Origin: Verminephrobacter eiseniae EF01-2
GTDB lineage: Bacteria; Pseudomonadota; Gammaproteobacteria; Burkholderiales; Burkholderiaceae_C
Assembly (NCBI RefSeq): GCF_000015565.1
Contig: NC_008786.1
Coordinates: 4,886,501-4,950,500, forward strand
DNA: 64,000 nt
Direction of reading: 5' to 3'
Program-made: the position numbers and the translations under genes
Shown here: positions 55,146 to 64,000 of the stretch, piece after piece
How positions within the stretch are numbered: position 1 is the first letter of the stretch
Layout of the letters: each line of letters begins with the position of its first letter
The notes under the pieces: model-generated
What the model was told of the DNA's origin: nothing
Seen by the model: only the letters and a program-made list of their open reading frames with translations
The model's database searches: none

Positions 55146-56031
55146 GGCGCACCTCCGCGCCGAACAATCCATGGGGCTTGAACAGCAAGGTCAGCAGCAA
55201 GATCAGGAACGACGCGGCGCCGATGTAGGCCACGGGCAGGAAGCGCAGTTCCTGCCCCACCAGGGGGCCGAAGTCGAGGTGGGTCACGATGGTCTCGGTC
55301 AGCGCGATCAGCAAGGCCCCGGCGACCGCGCCGACGGGGTTGCCCAAGCCGCCGAGAATCGCAGCCGCGAACACCGGCAGCAGCAGGTCGTAGCCCAGGT
55401 TGATATGCGCACCGGTGGACAATGCCAGCATGGCGCCGCCCAGGCCGGCCACGGCGCCGCTGATGAAGGTCACGGCATAGGTGATGCGCTGCGCATCCAG
55501 GCCGCAGGCTTCGGCCAGCATCGGGTTGCTGGCCAGTGCGCGCATCGCCCGGCCGGCCCGGGTGCGAAACAGCAGCCCGACGAACGACAGCAGCAGCGCC
55601 ATGGTGGTCGCGCAAAACCCAAGCTGCACCGGGGTGATGCGGGCCGCGCCAATGACCACCGGGTCCATCGAAGGCAGGGAGAACATGCGCGGAAAAGAGC
55701 CGGCAATGCCCTGCACGCCGGCCACCAGCAGCATGGCAATGGCCAGTGAACCGATCATCGCGATCGCCGGGCCGCCTTGCAGCAGGCGCTTGAAGACCAG
55801 GCGCTGCAGCGCCAAGGTGATCAGCCCCGTCAACGCCGAAGCCAGCGCCAACGCGGCGGCCAACGGAGCGCCGGCGCTGTGGCCGGCATAGGCGAGAAAG
55901 GCCCCGCACATCGCATATTGGACATGGGCCACATTGGGAAACTTGACCAGGCCGTACAACATGCTCAAACCCAGCGCGATCAGCGCCAGATCGGTGGTGC
56001 GCAGCAAAGTGTCGATGAAAAATTGCAGCAT
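55138..56031 (-). CDS. livH: Branched-chain-type amino acid ABC permease LivH
   Basis: The product has 297 residues, hydrophobic throughout. LivH signatures: ALGLSMLYGLVKFPNVAHVQYAM near the N-terminus and RAMRALASNPMLAEACGLDAQRITYAVTF in the coupling region. It starts at the ATG of 56031 and overlaps livM at its end. Confidence 0.92.
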   Translation of the reverse strand: MLQFFIDTLLRTTDLALIALGLSMLYGLVKFPNVAHVQYAMCGAFLAYAGHSAGAPLAAALALASALTGLITLALQRLVFKRLLQGGPAIAMIGSLAIAMLLVAGVQGIAGSFPRMFSLPSMDPVVIGAARITPVQLGFCATTMALLLSFVGLLFRTRAGRAMRALASNPMLAEACGLDAQRITYAVTFISGAVAGLGGAMLALSTGAHINLGYDLLLPVFAAAILGGLGNPVGAVAGALLIALTETIVTHLDFGPLVGQELRFLPVAYIGAASFLILLLTLLFKPHGLFGAEVRRV

Positions 56032-56095
56032 CGCGCGTGCCTGCCTGGTGCTTGCCTGGTTGCTTGCGGTGCTTGCCTCGCGCCTGCCTTGGCGC

Positions 56096-57217
56096 TTATC
56101 GCGGCACCAGCCTGCCGCCCTGGTAGCGCAAGTTGTCGTAGGGCGGGTCGATGCGCTGGCCTTCGGCATCGAAGGCAATGGTGCCGGTGACGCCGGCGAA
56201 CCCGCCGGCGCCGACCTCCTTGAGACCTCTTTGGACATCGGCAGAACTGCTGCCCTTGGCCTGCGTCAGCGCGGCGGCCAGCATCCGCACGGCGTCATAG
56301 CCATAGCCGTTGAACGCGGATTTGAAGCCTTCCTTGTGCCGGGCCCGGAACGCGGTTTCGTAAGCCTTGCCCAACTCGCCTTTGGCCGCGCCCACATCCA
56401 TCCCGATCTGGCCTTCGACGTTTTCGGCGGGGGTGTCCGACACGCACATGCTCATGATGTAGGCGTACCAGGGAACCTGTCTGAGGCCCAGTTCCTTGCT
56501 CTCGCGGTTGATGACCGCCGATTCCTGCCCGTAGGCGGAGTACAGATAGGCATCGGGCTTGCTGCGCGCGAGCTGCTGCAACTCGCGCCGGTAGGAGGAT
56601 TGGCCGCCGGCATAGAGCACCTGCGCCAGCACCTTGCCGCCGAGCTTTTCGAACTCGTGCCTGAAGCCCTCGGCCACGCCCTGCCCAAAGGCGTTGTTGG
56701 GCACGATGACGGCGATCTTGCGCCAGCCCATGCCGTAAGTATCCCGCACCGCATGGCGGTTGCCGGCGTCTTCCAGCCCGATCAGGCTGTAAGCGGCCCC
56801 GCCCAACGCGCGCACCTTGGTGCTGCTGCTGCCGATGTTGACATGCGCGACGCCTTCCTTGACCAGGTACTGCGCCATCGGCAGGGTAATGCTCGAAGAG
56901 TATTCGCCGATGACGGCAGGGACTTTGTCCACCGTGGCCAGTTTGCGGGCAGCGGTCAGCGCCGTGGTCGGGTTGTTCGCCGAGTCCTCGACGATGAGCG
57001 CCAGTTTCTTGCCGAGCACGCCGCCGTTGGCGTTGACCTCATCGACGCCGAGCATGATGCCGCGGCGGATGTCCTCGCCGATGGTGGCGGACGGGCCGGT
57101 CAACGGCAGCACGGCACCGATCCGTATGCTGGCCTGCGCCAGCGCGGGCCAGGGCGTGCACAGCGCGCCCTGCAACGCGACAGCGGCGCACGCTGCAAGC
57201 CAATTGCGTTTTTTCAT
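56096..57217 (-). CDS. ABC transporter periplasmic amino acid-binding protein (LivJ-type)
   Basis: The product has 373 residues. A signal peptide (MKKRNWLAACAAVALQG, cleavage likely after ALA near 27) precedes SIRIGAVLPLTGPSATIGEDIRRG and EVNANGGVLGKKLALIVEDSANNP, typical of type 1 periplasmic-binding proteins for amino acids. Its ATG shares one base with the TGA stop of the upstream racemase-like gene. It probably sets the specificity of the LivHMGF transporter. Confidence 0.92.
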   Translation of the reverse strand: MKKRNWLAACAAVALQGALCTPWPALAQASIRIGAVLPLTGPSATIGEDIRRGIMLGVDEVNANGGVLGKKLALIVEDSANNPTTALTAARKLATVDKVPAVIGEYSSSITLPMAQYLVKEGVAHVNIGSSSTKVRALGGAAYSLIGLEDAGNRHAVRDTYGMGWRKIAVIVPNNAFGQGVAEGFRHEFEKLGGKVLAQVLYAGGQSSYRRELQQLARSKPDAYLYSAYGQESAVINRESKELGLRQVPWYAYIMSMCVSDTPAENVEGQIGMDVGAAKGELGKAYETAFRARHKEGFKSAFNGYGYDAVRMLAAALTQAKGSSSADVQRGLKEVGAGGFAGVTGTIAFDAEGQRIDPPYDNLRYQGGRLVPR

Positions 57218-58092
57218 CAGGAGCTCCCAAGAAAGAATGCCCGAGAAAGCCGGCCGGGGTCCGGGCCGCCGGCCCGGGCGCCCGCTGGCTGCTCGAACAG
57301 CCGCCCCCATCGCGGGAGCCGGTCATCGATGCCGGCCAGACGCAGCGCATGCCAGGCCATCGCGCTGTTGCTGGAGATGACCGGCTTGCCCAGCGCTTGC
57401 TCGACATCGCGCGTGAGCTCGCACATGCGCAGGCTGGTGCAGGCGACGAAGACCGCGTCGACATCCGCAGCGGAACCGGCGCCGACGATGGCGCTTTCGA
57501 GCGATGCGCGGTCGATGCGCGCCACTTGCGCGTCGTTGGCGTGGTTGAACGAAGCAATGCGCGCCACTTGCACGCCATCGGCCTCGATGTGGCGCCGAAA
57601 AAGTGCGTTGATGGCCACGACATAGGGGGAGATCAGCGCGATGCGCCTGGCCCCGAGCTGGTGCAGCCCGGCCATGGCTGCGGTGATGGGGCTGGTGCAG
57701 CGCACCTGGGGTCTGGCGGCGCGAAGATGACCGAAGACCCGTTGCTCGCCGATGACGATGGTCCCGGAAGTGCAGCCGAACGCCACCACGTGCAGCGCGA
57801 CGCCGGGAACCAGCAGATCGACTGCGCCGGCAATGTCTTTTTCCATGGCCGCGAGCGAACCGGGCGAGATGTCCGCCGGGCTGGGCATGCGCGCCGCGAA
57901 GAACGCCAGGCCGGGGACATCGGTCAGGATGCGGCGCCACTCGTATTCCATGGTCTGGTCGCTGGCCAGCACCACCAGTCCGATGGCCGCGCGCGCCATC
58001 AATCCGGCATCCATCCGAAACGGCACGACGGTATAGGGCGCAGCGCGCTCGAGGTCGACGGCATGGCGCACCGGACTACCCTCTCGCGTCAT
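57217..58092 (-). CDS. Asp/Glu racemase-superfamily protein (maleate isomerase/arylmalonate decarboxylase-like)
   Basis: The product has 291 residues. The two catalytic cysteines of the superfamily are visible in VVAFGCTSGTIVIGE and VFVACTSLRMCEL. TSPITAAMAGLHQLGARRIALISPY between them is typical of the maleate isomerase branch. Such enzymes invert alpha-carbons or isomerise maleate. Beside dadA and an amino acid transporter, an amino acid racemase or isomerase is the best guess. It overlaps dadA by 17 bp. Confidence 0.8.
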   Translation of the reverse strand: MTREGSPVRHAVDLERAAPYTVVPFRMDAGLMARAAIGLVVLASDQTMEYEWRRILTDVPGLAFFAARMPSPADISPGSLAAMEKDIAGAVDLLVPGVALHVVAFGCTSGTIVIGEQRVFGHLRAARPQVRCTSPITAAMAGLHQLGARRIALISPYVVAINALFRRHIEADGVQVARIASFNHANDAQVARIDRASLESAIVGAGSAADVDAVFVACTSLRMCELTRDVEQALGKPVISSNSAMAWHALRLAGIDDRLPRWGRLFEQPAGARAGGPDPGRLSRAFFLGSS

Positions 58093-59329
58093 GGGTCAGC
58101 CCCTCCAGGCTGTGCCCGGGCTGGCGCCCGCAGATGATGTCACTGACGATGCGGGCAGTGCCGCAGGCCATCGTCCAGCCCATATGGCCATGCCCGGTGT
58201 TCAGGAACAGGTTGCGATGGCGCGTGCGGCCCAGAATGGGCGCGCCGGATGGCGTCATCGGGCGCAGGCAGGACCAGTACTCGGGGCGGTCGTAGTCCGC
58301 GCCCCGGGGAAACAGTTGGCGCGCCAGCGCGAGCATGCCGTCGAAGTCCTGCGGCACATGCCCGGTGTCGTAGCCGGCGAACTCGGCCGTTGCGGTCAGG
58401 CGCAAACGGTCGCCGAACCGTGCCCAGGCCACCAGGTGATGCTCGTCTACGCCGCCCAGGGTCGGCGCCTGGTCGCCGGGGCGGATCGGCAGCGTCACCG
58501 AATAGCCCTTGACCGGATAAATGGGCAGGCGGTATCCGAGGCGTGACGCCAGGATCGGCGAATAACTGCCCAGCGCCAGCACGAAGTGGTCGCCGGCCAC
58601 GGTGCCGCCGGCCGTGCGCACCGCCGAGATGCGATCGGCGCTGTGCTCCCAGCCTTCGATCGGGCGATTCATCAGGAACTGCACGCCCATGCGCTCGCAG
58701 CGTTGTGCCAGTTGGCAGGTGAACAGGCGGGCGTCGCCGCTTTCGTCGCTGGGGCAGAAAATCGCGCCGGCGATCTGCGCTTGCGCGTCGGCCAATGCCG
58801 GCTCGCGCTGCGCCACTTGTCCGGGTGTCAGGGTCTGCAACGGCAGGCCGGCGTCGGACAGCACGCGCATCGCCCCGATCCCGCGCTCCAGGGCTGGCGC
58901 GTCCCGGTAGATGTAGAGCGCCCCGCCTTCGGTGCGCTGATACTCCAGGCGCTCGGCGGCCGTCAACGCTTGCAGCAGTTGCTGCGAATAGCGGCACAGG
59001 TGCAGTTTGCGCGTCGTGTTCTGGCGCCAGCGCGCGGTGGTGCAATGGCGCAGAAACTGCAAGCCCCAGGCCCACATTGGCGGATCCAGGCGCAGTTTCA
59101 AGCGCAGGGCCTGGCCCTGGAGAAACAGCGATTTGAGCAAGATCCCGGGCGCCTTCGGCGACGCCCAGGTGTAGGAATGCCCGGGGGCCACCAGCCCGGC
59201 GTTGGCAAAACTGGTCTCCCGCGCCACCTCTGGCTGGCGCTCGATCACGAGCACCTCGTGCCCCTCCCGGGCCAGGTAGTAGGCCGTCGCCACGCCGACC
59301 ACGCCAGCGCCGAGGATGACGGTCTTCAT
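58076..59329 (-). CDS. dadA: D-amino acid dehydrogenase, small subunit type
   Basis: The product has 417 residues. The FAD-binding N-terminus MKTVILGAGVVGVATAYYLA and the C-terminal LFLNTGHGHMGWTMACGTARIVSDI are the DadA signatures. It oxidatively deaminates D-amino acids to 2-oxo acids, passing electrons to the quinone pool. It starts 4 bp after ridA ends; RidA removes the reactive imine intermediates made by such enzymes. Confidence 0.92.
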   Translation of the reverse strand: MKTVILGAGVVGVATAYYLAREGHEVLVIERQPEVARETSFANAGLVAPGHSYTWASPKAPGILLKSLFLQGQALRLKLRLDPPMWAWGLQFLRHCTTARWRQNTTRKLHLCRYSQQLLQALTAAERLEYQRTEGGALYIYRDAPALERGIGAMRVLSDAGLPLQTLTPGQVAQREPALADAQAQIAGAIFCPSDESGDARLFTCQLAQRCERMGVQFLMNRPIEGWEHSADRISAVRTAGGTVAGDHFVLALGSYSPILASRLGYRLPIYPVKGYSVTLPIRPGDQAPTLGGVDEHHLVAWARFGDRLRLTATAEFAGYDTGHVPQDFDGMLALARQLFPRGADYDRPEYWSCLRPMTPSGAPILGRTRHRNLFLNTGHGHMGWTMACGTARIVSDIICGRQPGHSLEGLTHDARG

Positions 59330-59333
59330 CGCA

Positions 59334-59687
59334 TCAACGGCCCTGGGCCGCGATCACGGCGATCTCCACCGTGTACTGCGGGAACGCGAGCCTGGACTCC
59401 ACGCAGGCGCGCGCCGGCGGCTCGCCCGCCGGCACCCAGGCGTCCCAGATGCCGTTCATCTGGCCGAAGGTAGCGATATCCGCGAGCCAGATGTTGGCGC
59501 TCACGATGCGCTCCTTGCTGCTGCCGGCCTCGGCCAGCAACTGATCGATCTTGGCCAGAATCTGCGTCGTCTGCCCCGCCACATCGGCGCTGGCATCGTC
59601 GGCCACCTGGCCGGCGACGAAAACCAGGCCGTTGCAGACCACGGCGGCGCTCATGCGGGCGTTGGGCCGAATGCGCTGGATGTTCAT
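59334..59687 (-). CDS. ridA: RidA-family enamine/imine deaminase
   Basis: The product has 117 residues. The YjgF/RidA trimer fold is shown by VFVAGQVADD, VSANIWLADIATFGQMNGIWDAWV, and the active-site arginine in PPARACVES (Arg93). It hydrolyses enamine/imine products of amino acid oxidation. It is the first gene of the operon reading leftward from 59687. Confidence 0.92.
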   Translation of the reverse strand: MNIQRIRPNARMSAAVVCNGLVFVAGQVADDASADVAGQTTQILAKIDQLLAEAGSSKERIVSANIWLADIATFGQMNGIWDAWVPAGEPPARACVESRLAFPQYTVEIAVIAAQGR

Positions 59688-59970
59688 CGGAAAACTCCTT
59701 CACGGGATGAAAACCGGGGCGGCGCCTGAAGCGCAGGCGCCGGGACACGATGGCAAGCCATCGCGAAACCGGTTTGTAGTCTTTGGCAAGTGCCATGTCC
59801 AATAGTATTTACACCAATGAACAGATCGCAAGACAAGTGCCAACATACACAGGTAGATAAACAAGTGTCTGCACAATATTGGTCAATGCCCGCACCAGGT
59901 CGAAGCAGGAAGCGCCGCCGTGTTGCGTGCTGCCCGCTGCGTCTCACCTGTGCCACGATGAAGGCGCCCC
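59688..59970 (-). promoter_or_regulatory. AT-rich promoter region of the ridA-dadA-liv operon
   Basis: Positions 59795-59885 are far less GC-rich than anything nearby. They contain two ACAAGTG direct repeats (at about 59834 and 59862) and a near-dyad AGACAAGTG ... AAACAAGTGTCTG, resembling an operator. A promoter for the leftward operon is expected here, but no regulator gene is adjacent. Confidence 0.5.
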
Positions 59971-59971
59971 G

Positions 59972-60028
59972 TGAGCACCGCCCGGCCGCCCGAAGGCGCT
60001 CATACCGTAGCCGAAGGCGAAGGTACCT
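59972..60028. repeat. REP-like hairpin element within the IOR remnant
   Basis: This copy reads tgagcaccgcccggccgccc then gaaggcgctcataccgtagc and gaaggcgaagg. It is bounded on both sides by GTGAGCACCGCC (59971-59982 and 60031-60042), so either the insertion duplicated the 12 bp at the gene start or the repeat ends there. Confidence 0.7.
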
Positions 60029-60030
60029 CC

Positions 60031-60231
60031 GTGAGCACCGCCACCGTCAACCCGGACGACAAATACACGCTGCGCCAGGGGCGCATCTTCATTACCGGGA
60101 CGCAGGCGCTGGTCCGGTTGCCGATGACGCAGCAGCAGCGCGAGCGCCGCGCAGGGCGCGACACGGCGAGCGCGTGCGCACGGCCGAACGGCAAAAATCT
60201 TCCCGGGGCGCAGCGCGCCCACTCGCGCTGA
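60031..60231 (+). pseudogene. Indolepyruvate/2-oxoacid:ferredoxin oxidoreductase, N-terminal remnant
   Basis: From the GTG at 60031 the translation reads STATVNPDDKYTLRQGRIFI, GTQALVRLPM and QQRERRAGRDTA. This is the start of the large fused alpha/beta 2-oxoacid:ferredoxin oxidoreductase of Burkholderiales. After about 48 residues the similarity stops and the frame ends at 60231, so more than 1,000 residues are gone. A REP-like element sits directly before it. Confidence 0.7.
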
Positions 60232-60317
60232 CCTCATTGCCCGCGCGAGCGGGCGCAGGAACTGCTGGCCCGTTCGACGCCGGCCGCCTGAACGCAGCGG
60301 CCGACGGAACTCCGGCC

Positions 60318-60344
60318 TTGGCACTCGATCGCAGAGAGTGCTAA
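60318..60344. promoter_or_regulatory. CIRCE operator (HrcA binding site) overlapping the rpoH promoter
   Basis: The sequence TTGGCACTC-N9-GAGTGCTAA differs from the CIRCE consensus TTAGCACTC-N9-GAGTGCTAA at one base. Its left arm gives a -35 box (TTGGCA) and its right arm a -10 box (CTAACA) with 17 bp between, so HrcA would block the promoter. It lies 45 bp before the rpoH ATG. Confidence 0.9.
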
Positions 60345-60389
60345 CATTCCCCCACTTGGGAAGATTGGGCAGAGGAAAGGATTCTTGCA

Positions 60390-61331
60390 ATGACCATTCA
60401 ATCCGGCTCCGCAACGCTGAGCCTGGCTCCCGCCAACCCTTGGACGCTGGTGCCTGCGCTGGGCAACCTCGACGCTTATATTGCCGCCGTCAACCGCCTG
60501 CCCCTGCTCACGTATGAGCAAGAGCAAAGCTACGCGCGCCAGTTCAAGGAACACAACGATCTGGACGCCGCTGGCCGGCTGGTGCTGTCGCACCTGCGCC
60601 TGGTGGTGTCGATTGCGCGCCAGTACCTGGGCTACGGCCTGCCGCACGGCGACCTGATACAGGAAGGCAATATCGGCCTGATGAAAGCCGTCAAGCGCTT
60701 CGACCCCGACCAGGGCGTGCGCCTGGTCAGCTACGCCATGCACTGGATCAAGGCCGAGATCCACGAATACATCCTGAAGAACTGGCGCATGGTCAAGGTG
60801 GCAACCACCAAGGCCCAGCGCAAGCTGTTCTTCAACCTGCGCTCGATGAAGCAGGGCTTCAAGGCCGACGCCGGCGCCACCGATGCTGCCACCTACCGCG
60901 ACACGCTGTCCGAGCACGAAATCGACGCCGTCGCGGCGCAGCTCCATGTCAAGCGCGAAGAAGTCATCGAGATGGAAACCCGCATGTCCGGCGGCGATGT
61001 GCTGCTCGACCCGGCGCCATCGGACGATGGCGAGCAGGCCTTTGGCCCGATTGCCTACCTGGCCGATGCCTCGCACGAGCCGACGGCGCTGATCGAGTCG
61101 CGCCAGCGGGATGCGCTGGCCACCGATGGCATTGCCAAGGCGCTGGCCAGCCTGGACGAGCGCAGCCGGCGCATCGTGCAAGAGCGCTGGCTCAAGGTCA
61201 ACGATGACGGAACGGGCGGCATGACGCTGCACGATCTGGCCGCCATTTACGGCGTGAGCGCCGAACGCATCCGCCAGATCGAGGTGGCGGCCATGAAGAA
61301 GATGAAGCAGGCGCTGGTCAAATACGCCTGA
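60390..61331 (+). CDS. rpoH: RNA polymerase heat-shock sigma factor RpoH
   Basis: The product has 313 residues. Sigma region 2 (DLIQEGNIGLMKAVKRFDP, RLVSYAMHWIKAEIHEYIL), the RpoH box QRKLFFNLR (143-151) that binds DnaK/FtsH-controlled sites, and region 4.2 (GVSAERIRQIEVAAMKKM) are all intact. GAAAGGA lies upstream of the ATG. The CIRCE operator places it under HrcA in addition to its usual post-translational control. Confidence 0.97.
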   Translation: MTIQSGSATLSLAPANPWTLVPALGNLDAYIAAVNRLPLLTYEQEQSYARQFKEHNDLDAAGRLVLSHLRLVVSIARQYLGYGLPHGDLIQEGNIGLMKAVKRFDPDQGVRLVSYAMHWIKAEIHEYILKNWRMVKVATTKAQRKLFFNLRSMKQGFKADAGATDAATYRDTLSEHEIDAVAAQLHVKREEVIEMETRMSGGDVLLDPAPSDDGEQAFGPIAYLADASHEPTALIESRQRDALATDGIAKALASLDERSRRIVQERWLKVNDDGTGGMTLHDLAAIYGVSAERIRQIEVAAMKKMKQALVKYA

Positions 61332-61377
61332 GCTTGCCCAAGCGCCCAAGCGAATACGCCGGCAAAGAGTTGCCTCA

Positions 61378-61399
61378 CGGGGCCCCTGACCGGGCCCCG
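61378..61399 (+). terminator. rpoH terminator hairpin
   Basis: An 8-bp perfect stem CGGGGCCC/GGGCCCCG with a short loop lies 47 bp after the rpoH stop and is followed by CGCCGTTTCTG, a weak T-run. Confidence 0.6.
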
Positions 61400-61445
61400 C
61401 GCCGTTTCTGCCCCGAAGATTCAGCAACCATCTTGAATGACAAAG

Positions 61446-62593
<1,148 letters not shown>

Positions 62594-62624
62594 TTGAATG
62601 ATCTGAAAGATATAAGGAGACCCC

Positions 62625-63614
62625 ATGTCACGCCTCGTTTGCCGTCATTCTTGGCTGTGGCTCGTCGCATTGGCGAGCGCAGCCTGCTGGGCCCAGGGCG
62701 CAGCCCCCGCGGCATGGCCGAACCAGCCCCTGAAGATCATCGTCGGCTTTCCGGCCGGTTCATCCCCCGACCTGACCGCGCGCCTGTTCGCCGAACCTCT
62801 GTCCAAGGCCCTGGGCCAGCCCGTGATCGTCGACAACAAGGTGGGGGCGGGCGGCAACATTGCCGCCGATGCCGTGGCCAAGGCGCGCGATGACCACACC
62901 ATCGGCCTGATGATCAATGGCAACCTGACCATCGCCAAGCAACTGAACCCGGCCCTGCCCTATGACCCGCTCCAGGATTTCGCGCCGCTGAGCCTGATCG
63001 GCACCGCCCCGCTGGTGCTGACCGCGCCCGTGGACCCGTCTGGCGTATCCGCCAGCGCCCGGGACTTTTTCGCCGCCGCCCGCAAAGGCGGCGACCGTTG
63101 GAATTACGGCACGCCGGGGGTGGGAACGGTGGGCCATATCGGCACCGAACTGCTCAAGTCGCGCAGCCGCATCAACCCGGTGCATGTGCCCTACCCCGGC
63201 TATGCGCAGGTGGCCAGCGCGCTGCTGGGCGGGCAGTTGCAGATGGCGCTGCTGCCCCCGGCATTGGCGCAGGCCCAGGTGCGCGCCGGCAAGCTGCGCG
63301 CGATTGGCGTCACGTCTGCCGGACGCAGCCTGCTGGCCCCGGAACTGCCGAGTCTGGCGGAAGCCGGCATCGAGGATTTCCAACTCGAAATCTGGAATGC
63401 CTTTGCCGCCCCGGCGAGCATGCCCGCCGCCATTCGGTCCAGGCTGGCCGCGCTGATCGGCGACCTGGCCCGCAGCCAGGAAATGCGCGACAAGCTGTTC
63501 CAGCAGGGCTGGCAGACGGTCGGCTCCTCGCCCGAAGGGCTGGCCAACCGCATCCAGGCCGACGCCCGGCTGCTGGGCGGCGTGATTGCCGCGCACCGGA
63601 TCGAGGCCCGGTAG
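62625..63614 (+). CDS. Bug-family tripartite tricarboxylate transporter receptor
   Basis: The product has 329 residues, normal for the family. A signal peptide ends near CWAQGAAPA; the mature part starts with WPNQPLKIIVGFPAGSSPDL and has VDNKVGAGGNIAADAVAKA, NYGTPGVGTVGHIGTELLK and HVPYPGYAQVASALLGGQ. AAGGAG lies ten bases upstream of the ATG. Periplasmic receptor of carboxylates; no cognate membrane components nearby, as is common for this expanded family. It is a useful intact comparison for the receptor at 18182-19339, which carries the insertion. Confidence 0.92.
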   Translation: MSRLVCRHSWLWLVALASAACWAQGAAPAAWPNQPLKIIVGFPAGSSPDLTARLFAEPLSKALGQPVIVDNKVGAGGNIAADAVAKARDDHTIGLMINGNLTIAKQLNPALPYDPLQDFAPLSLIGTAPLVLTAPVDPSGVSASARDFFAAARKGGDRWNYGTPGVGTVGHIGTELLKSRSRINPVHVPYPGYAQVASALLGGQLQMALLPPALAQAQVRAGKLRAIGVTSAGRSLLAPELPSLAEAGIEDFQLEIWNAFAAPASMPAAIRSRLAALIGDLARSQEMRDKLFQQGWQTVGSSPEGLANRIQADARLLGGVIAAHRIEAR

Positions 63615-63623
63615 GCGGCGACC

Positions 63624-64000
63624 ATGCCCGCCTGCGCCGGCCCGCAAGCCCCCGGGGCTGCCCCGGAAACGCCCGCCACCGGCCTGCTGCTGACCGGTGG
63701 CGGCGCCCGGGCCGCCTACCAGGTCGGGGTGCTGGAGGCGATTGCCGACCTGCGCCGGGTCTGCGGGGCGGGGCGCCAGGCGAATCCCTTTCCGATCATC
63801 ACCGGCACCTCGGCCGGGGCCATCAACGCGGCGGCGCTGGCCTCGGGCGCCGACCACTTCGACCGCGCGGTGCAGCGCATGGCCCGGGTCTGGCGCCAGA
63901 TCCATGCCGCGCAGGTGTACGGCGCCGATTCGCTGAGCGTGATGCGCAGCGGCGCGCGCTGGCTGACGCTGATGTCGCTGGGCTGGGCCTTGGCCCGCTG
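63624..64000 (+). CDS. Patatin-like phospholipase, N-terminal part
   Basis: At least 125 residues are present before the window edge. The glycine-rich oxyanion loop LLLTGGGARAAYQVGVLEAIA and the nucleophile elbow ITGTSAGAINA with its serine identify a patatin-type lipid acyl hydrolase; the catalytic aspartate should lie outside the window. It starts 9 bp after the Bug receptor gene ends. Confidence 0.88.
   Translation, partial: MPACAGPQAPGAAPETPATGLLLTGGGARAAYQVGVLEAIADLRRVCGAGRQANPFPIITGTSAGAINAAALASGADHFDRAVQRMARVWRQIHAAQVYGADSLSVMRSGARWLTLMSLGWALAR

Overview
Organism. The window is GC-rich (about two thirds G+C by eye) bacterial chromosome. The gene orders smc-zipA-ligA and ABC ATPase-permease-bolA-murA-hisG, the RpoH, and the Bug-family tricarboxylate receptors point to Betaproteobacteria, order Burkholderiales, probably Comamonadaceae. 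The mix of many repeats with ordinary housekeeping genes would fit an earthworm symbiont of the Verminephrobacter type. The genus is an inference; nothing here proves it.

Layout. (1) 1-9.3 kb: two paralogous minus-strand genes for large SWM/Ig-like repeat proteins. The first is cut by the left edge and built of 351-bp tandem repeats. The second carries a Thr/Pro/Gly VNTR and is followed by a lipoprotein gene. Both share an almost identical non-coding upstream block. (2) 9.8-13.5 kb: riboflavin synthase with a trinucleotide microsatellite upstream, an IS630-type transposase remnant, and the first palindromic elements. (3) 12.5-19.3 kb: a LysR regulator divergent from a beta-alanine/omega-amino acid aminotransferase and methylmalonate-semialdehyde dehydrogenase (beta-alanine or valine-type catabolism), then a class II aldolase-like protein and a Bug receptor that carries an in-frame insertion. 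(4) 19.5-24 kb: PutA and a divergent Lrp regulator. (5) 24.6-27 kb: a lower-GC MFS/tautomerase pair and exonuclease III. (6) 27.1-30.5 kb: metE and metR with a MetR box. (7) 30.5-33.8 kb: an XRE fatty-acyl-type regulator, a broken thioesterase gene and 2-methylcitrate synthase. (8) 34-38 kb: ABC transporter-bolA-murA-hisG operon. (9) 38-41.5 kb: fadA-fadB beta-oxidation pair. (10) 41.8-44.1 kb: tsaB, rimI and a UDG-like gene with an in-frame insertion. (11) 44.3-51 kb: smc-zipA-ligA. (12) 51.4-59.7 kb: a nine-gene minus-strand operon for uptake and oxidation of (probably D-) amino acids: ridA, dadA, racemase-like, branched-chain-type ABC transporter, second FAD amine/amino acid oxidase. (13) 60-64 kb: a 2-oxoacid:ferredoxin oxidoreductase remnant, rpoH under a CIRCE operator, an IS110 element, another Bug receptor and the start of a patatin-like protein.

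Most unusual signal. Seven copies of a 164/165-bp fully palindromic element are scattered through 11-44 kb. Two lie inside protein genes and add exactly 54 in-frame codons without a stop, in opposite orientations. A third supplies the stop codon of a LysR gene. The flanks are TA or TA-like and two copies are fused through a shared TA, as expected for MITEs of the IS630/Tc1-mariner type. Functionally they resemble Rickettsia palindromic elements. A second, shorter REP-like hairpin family sits at stop codons and gene starts.
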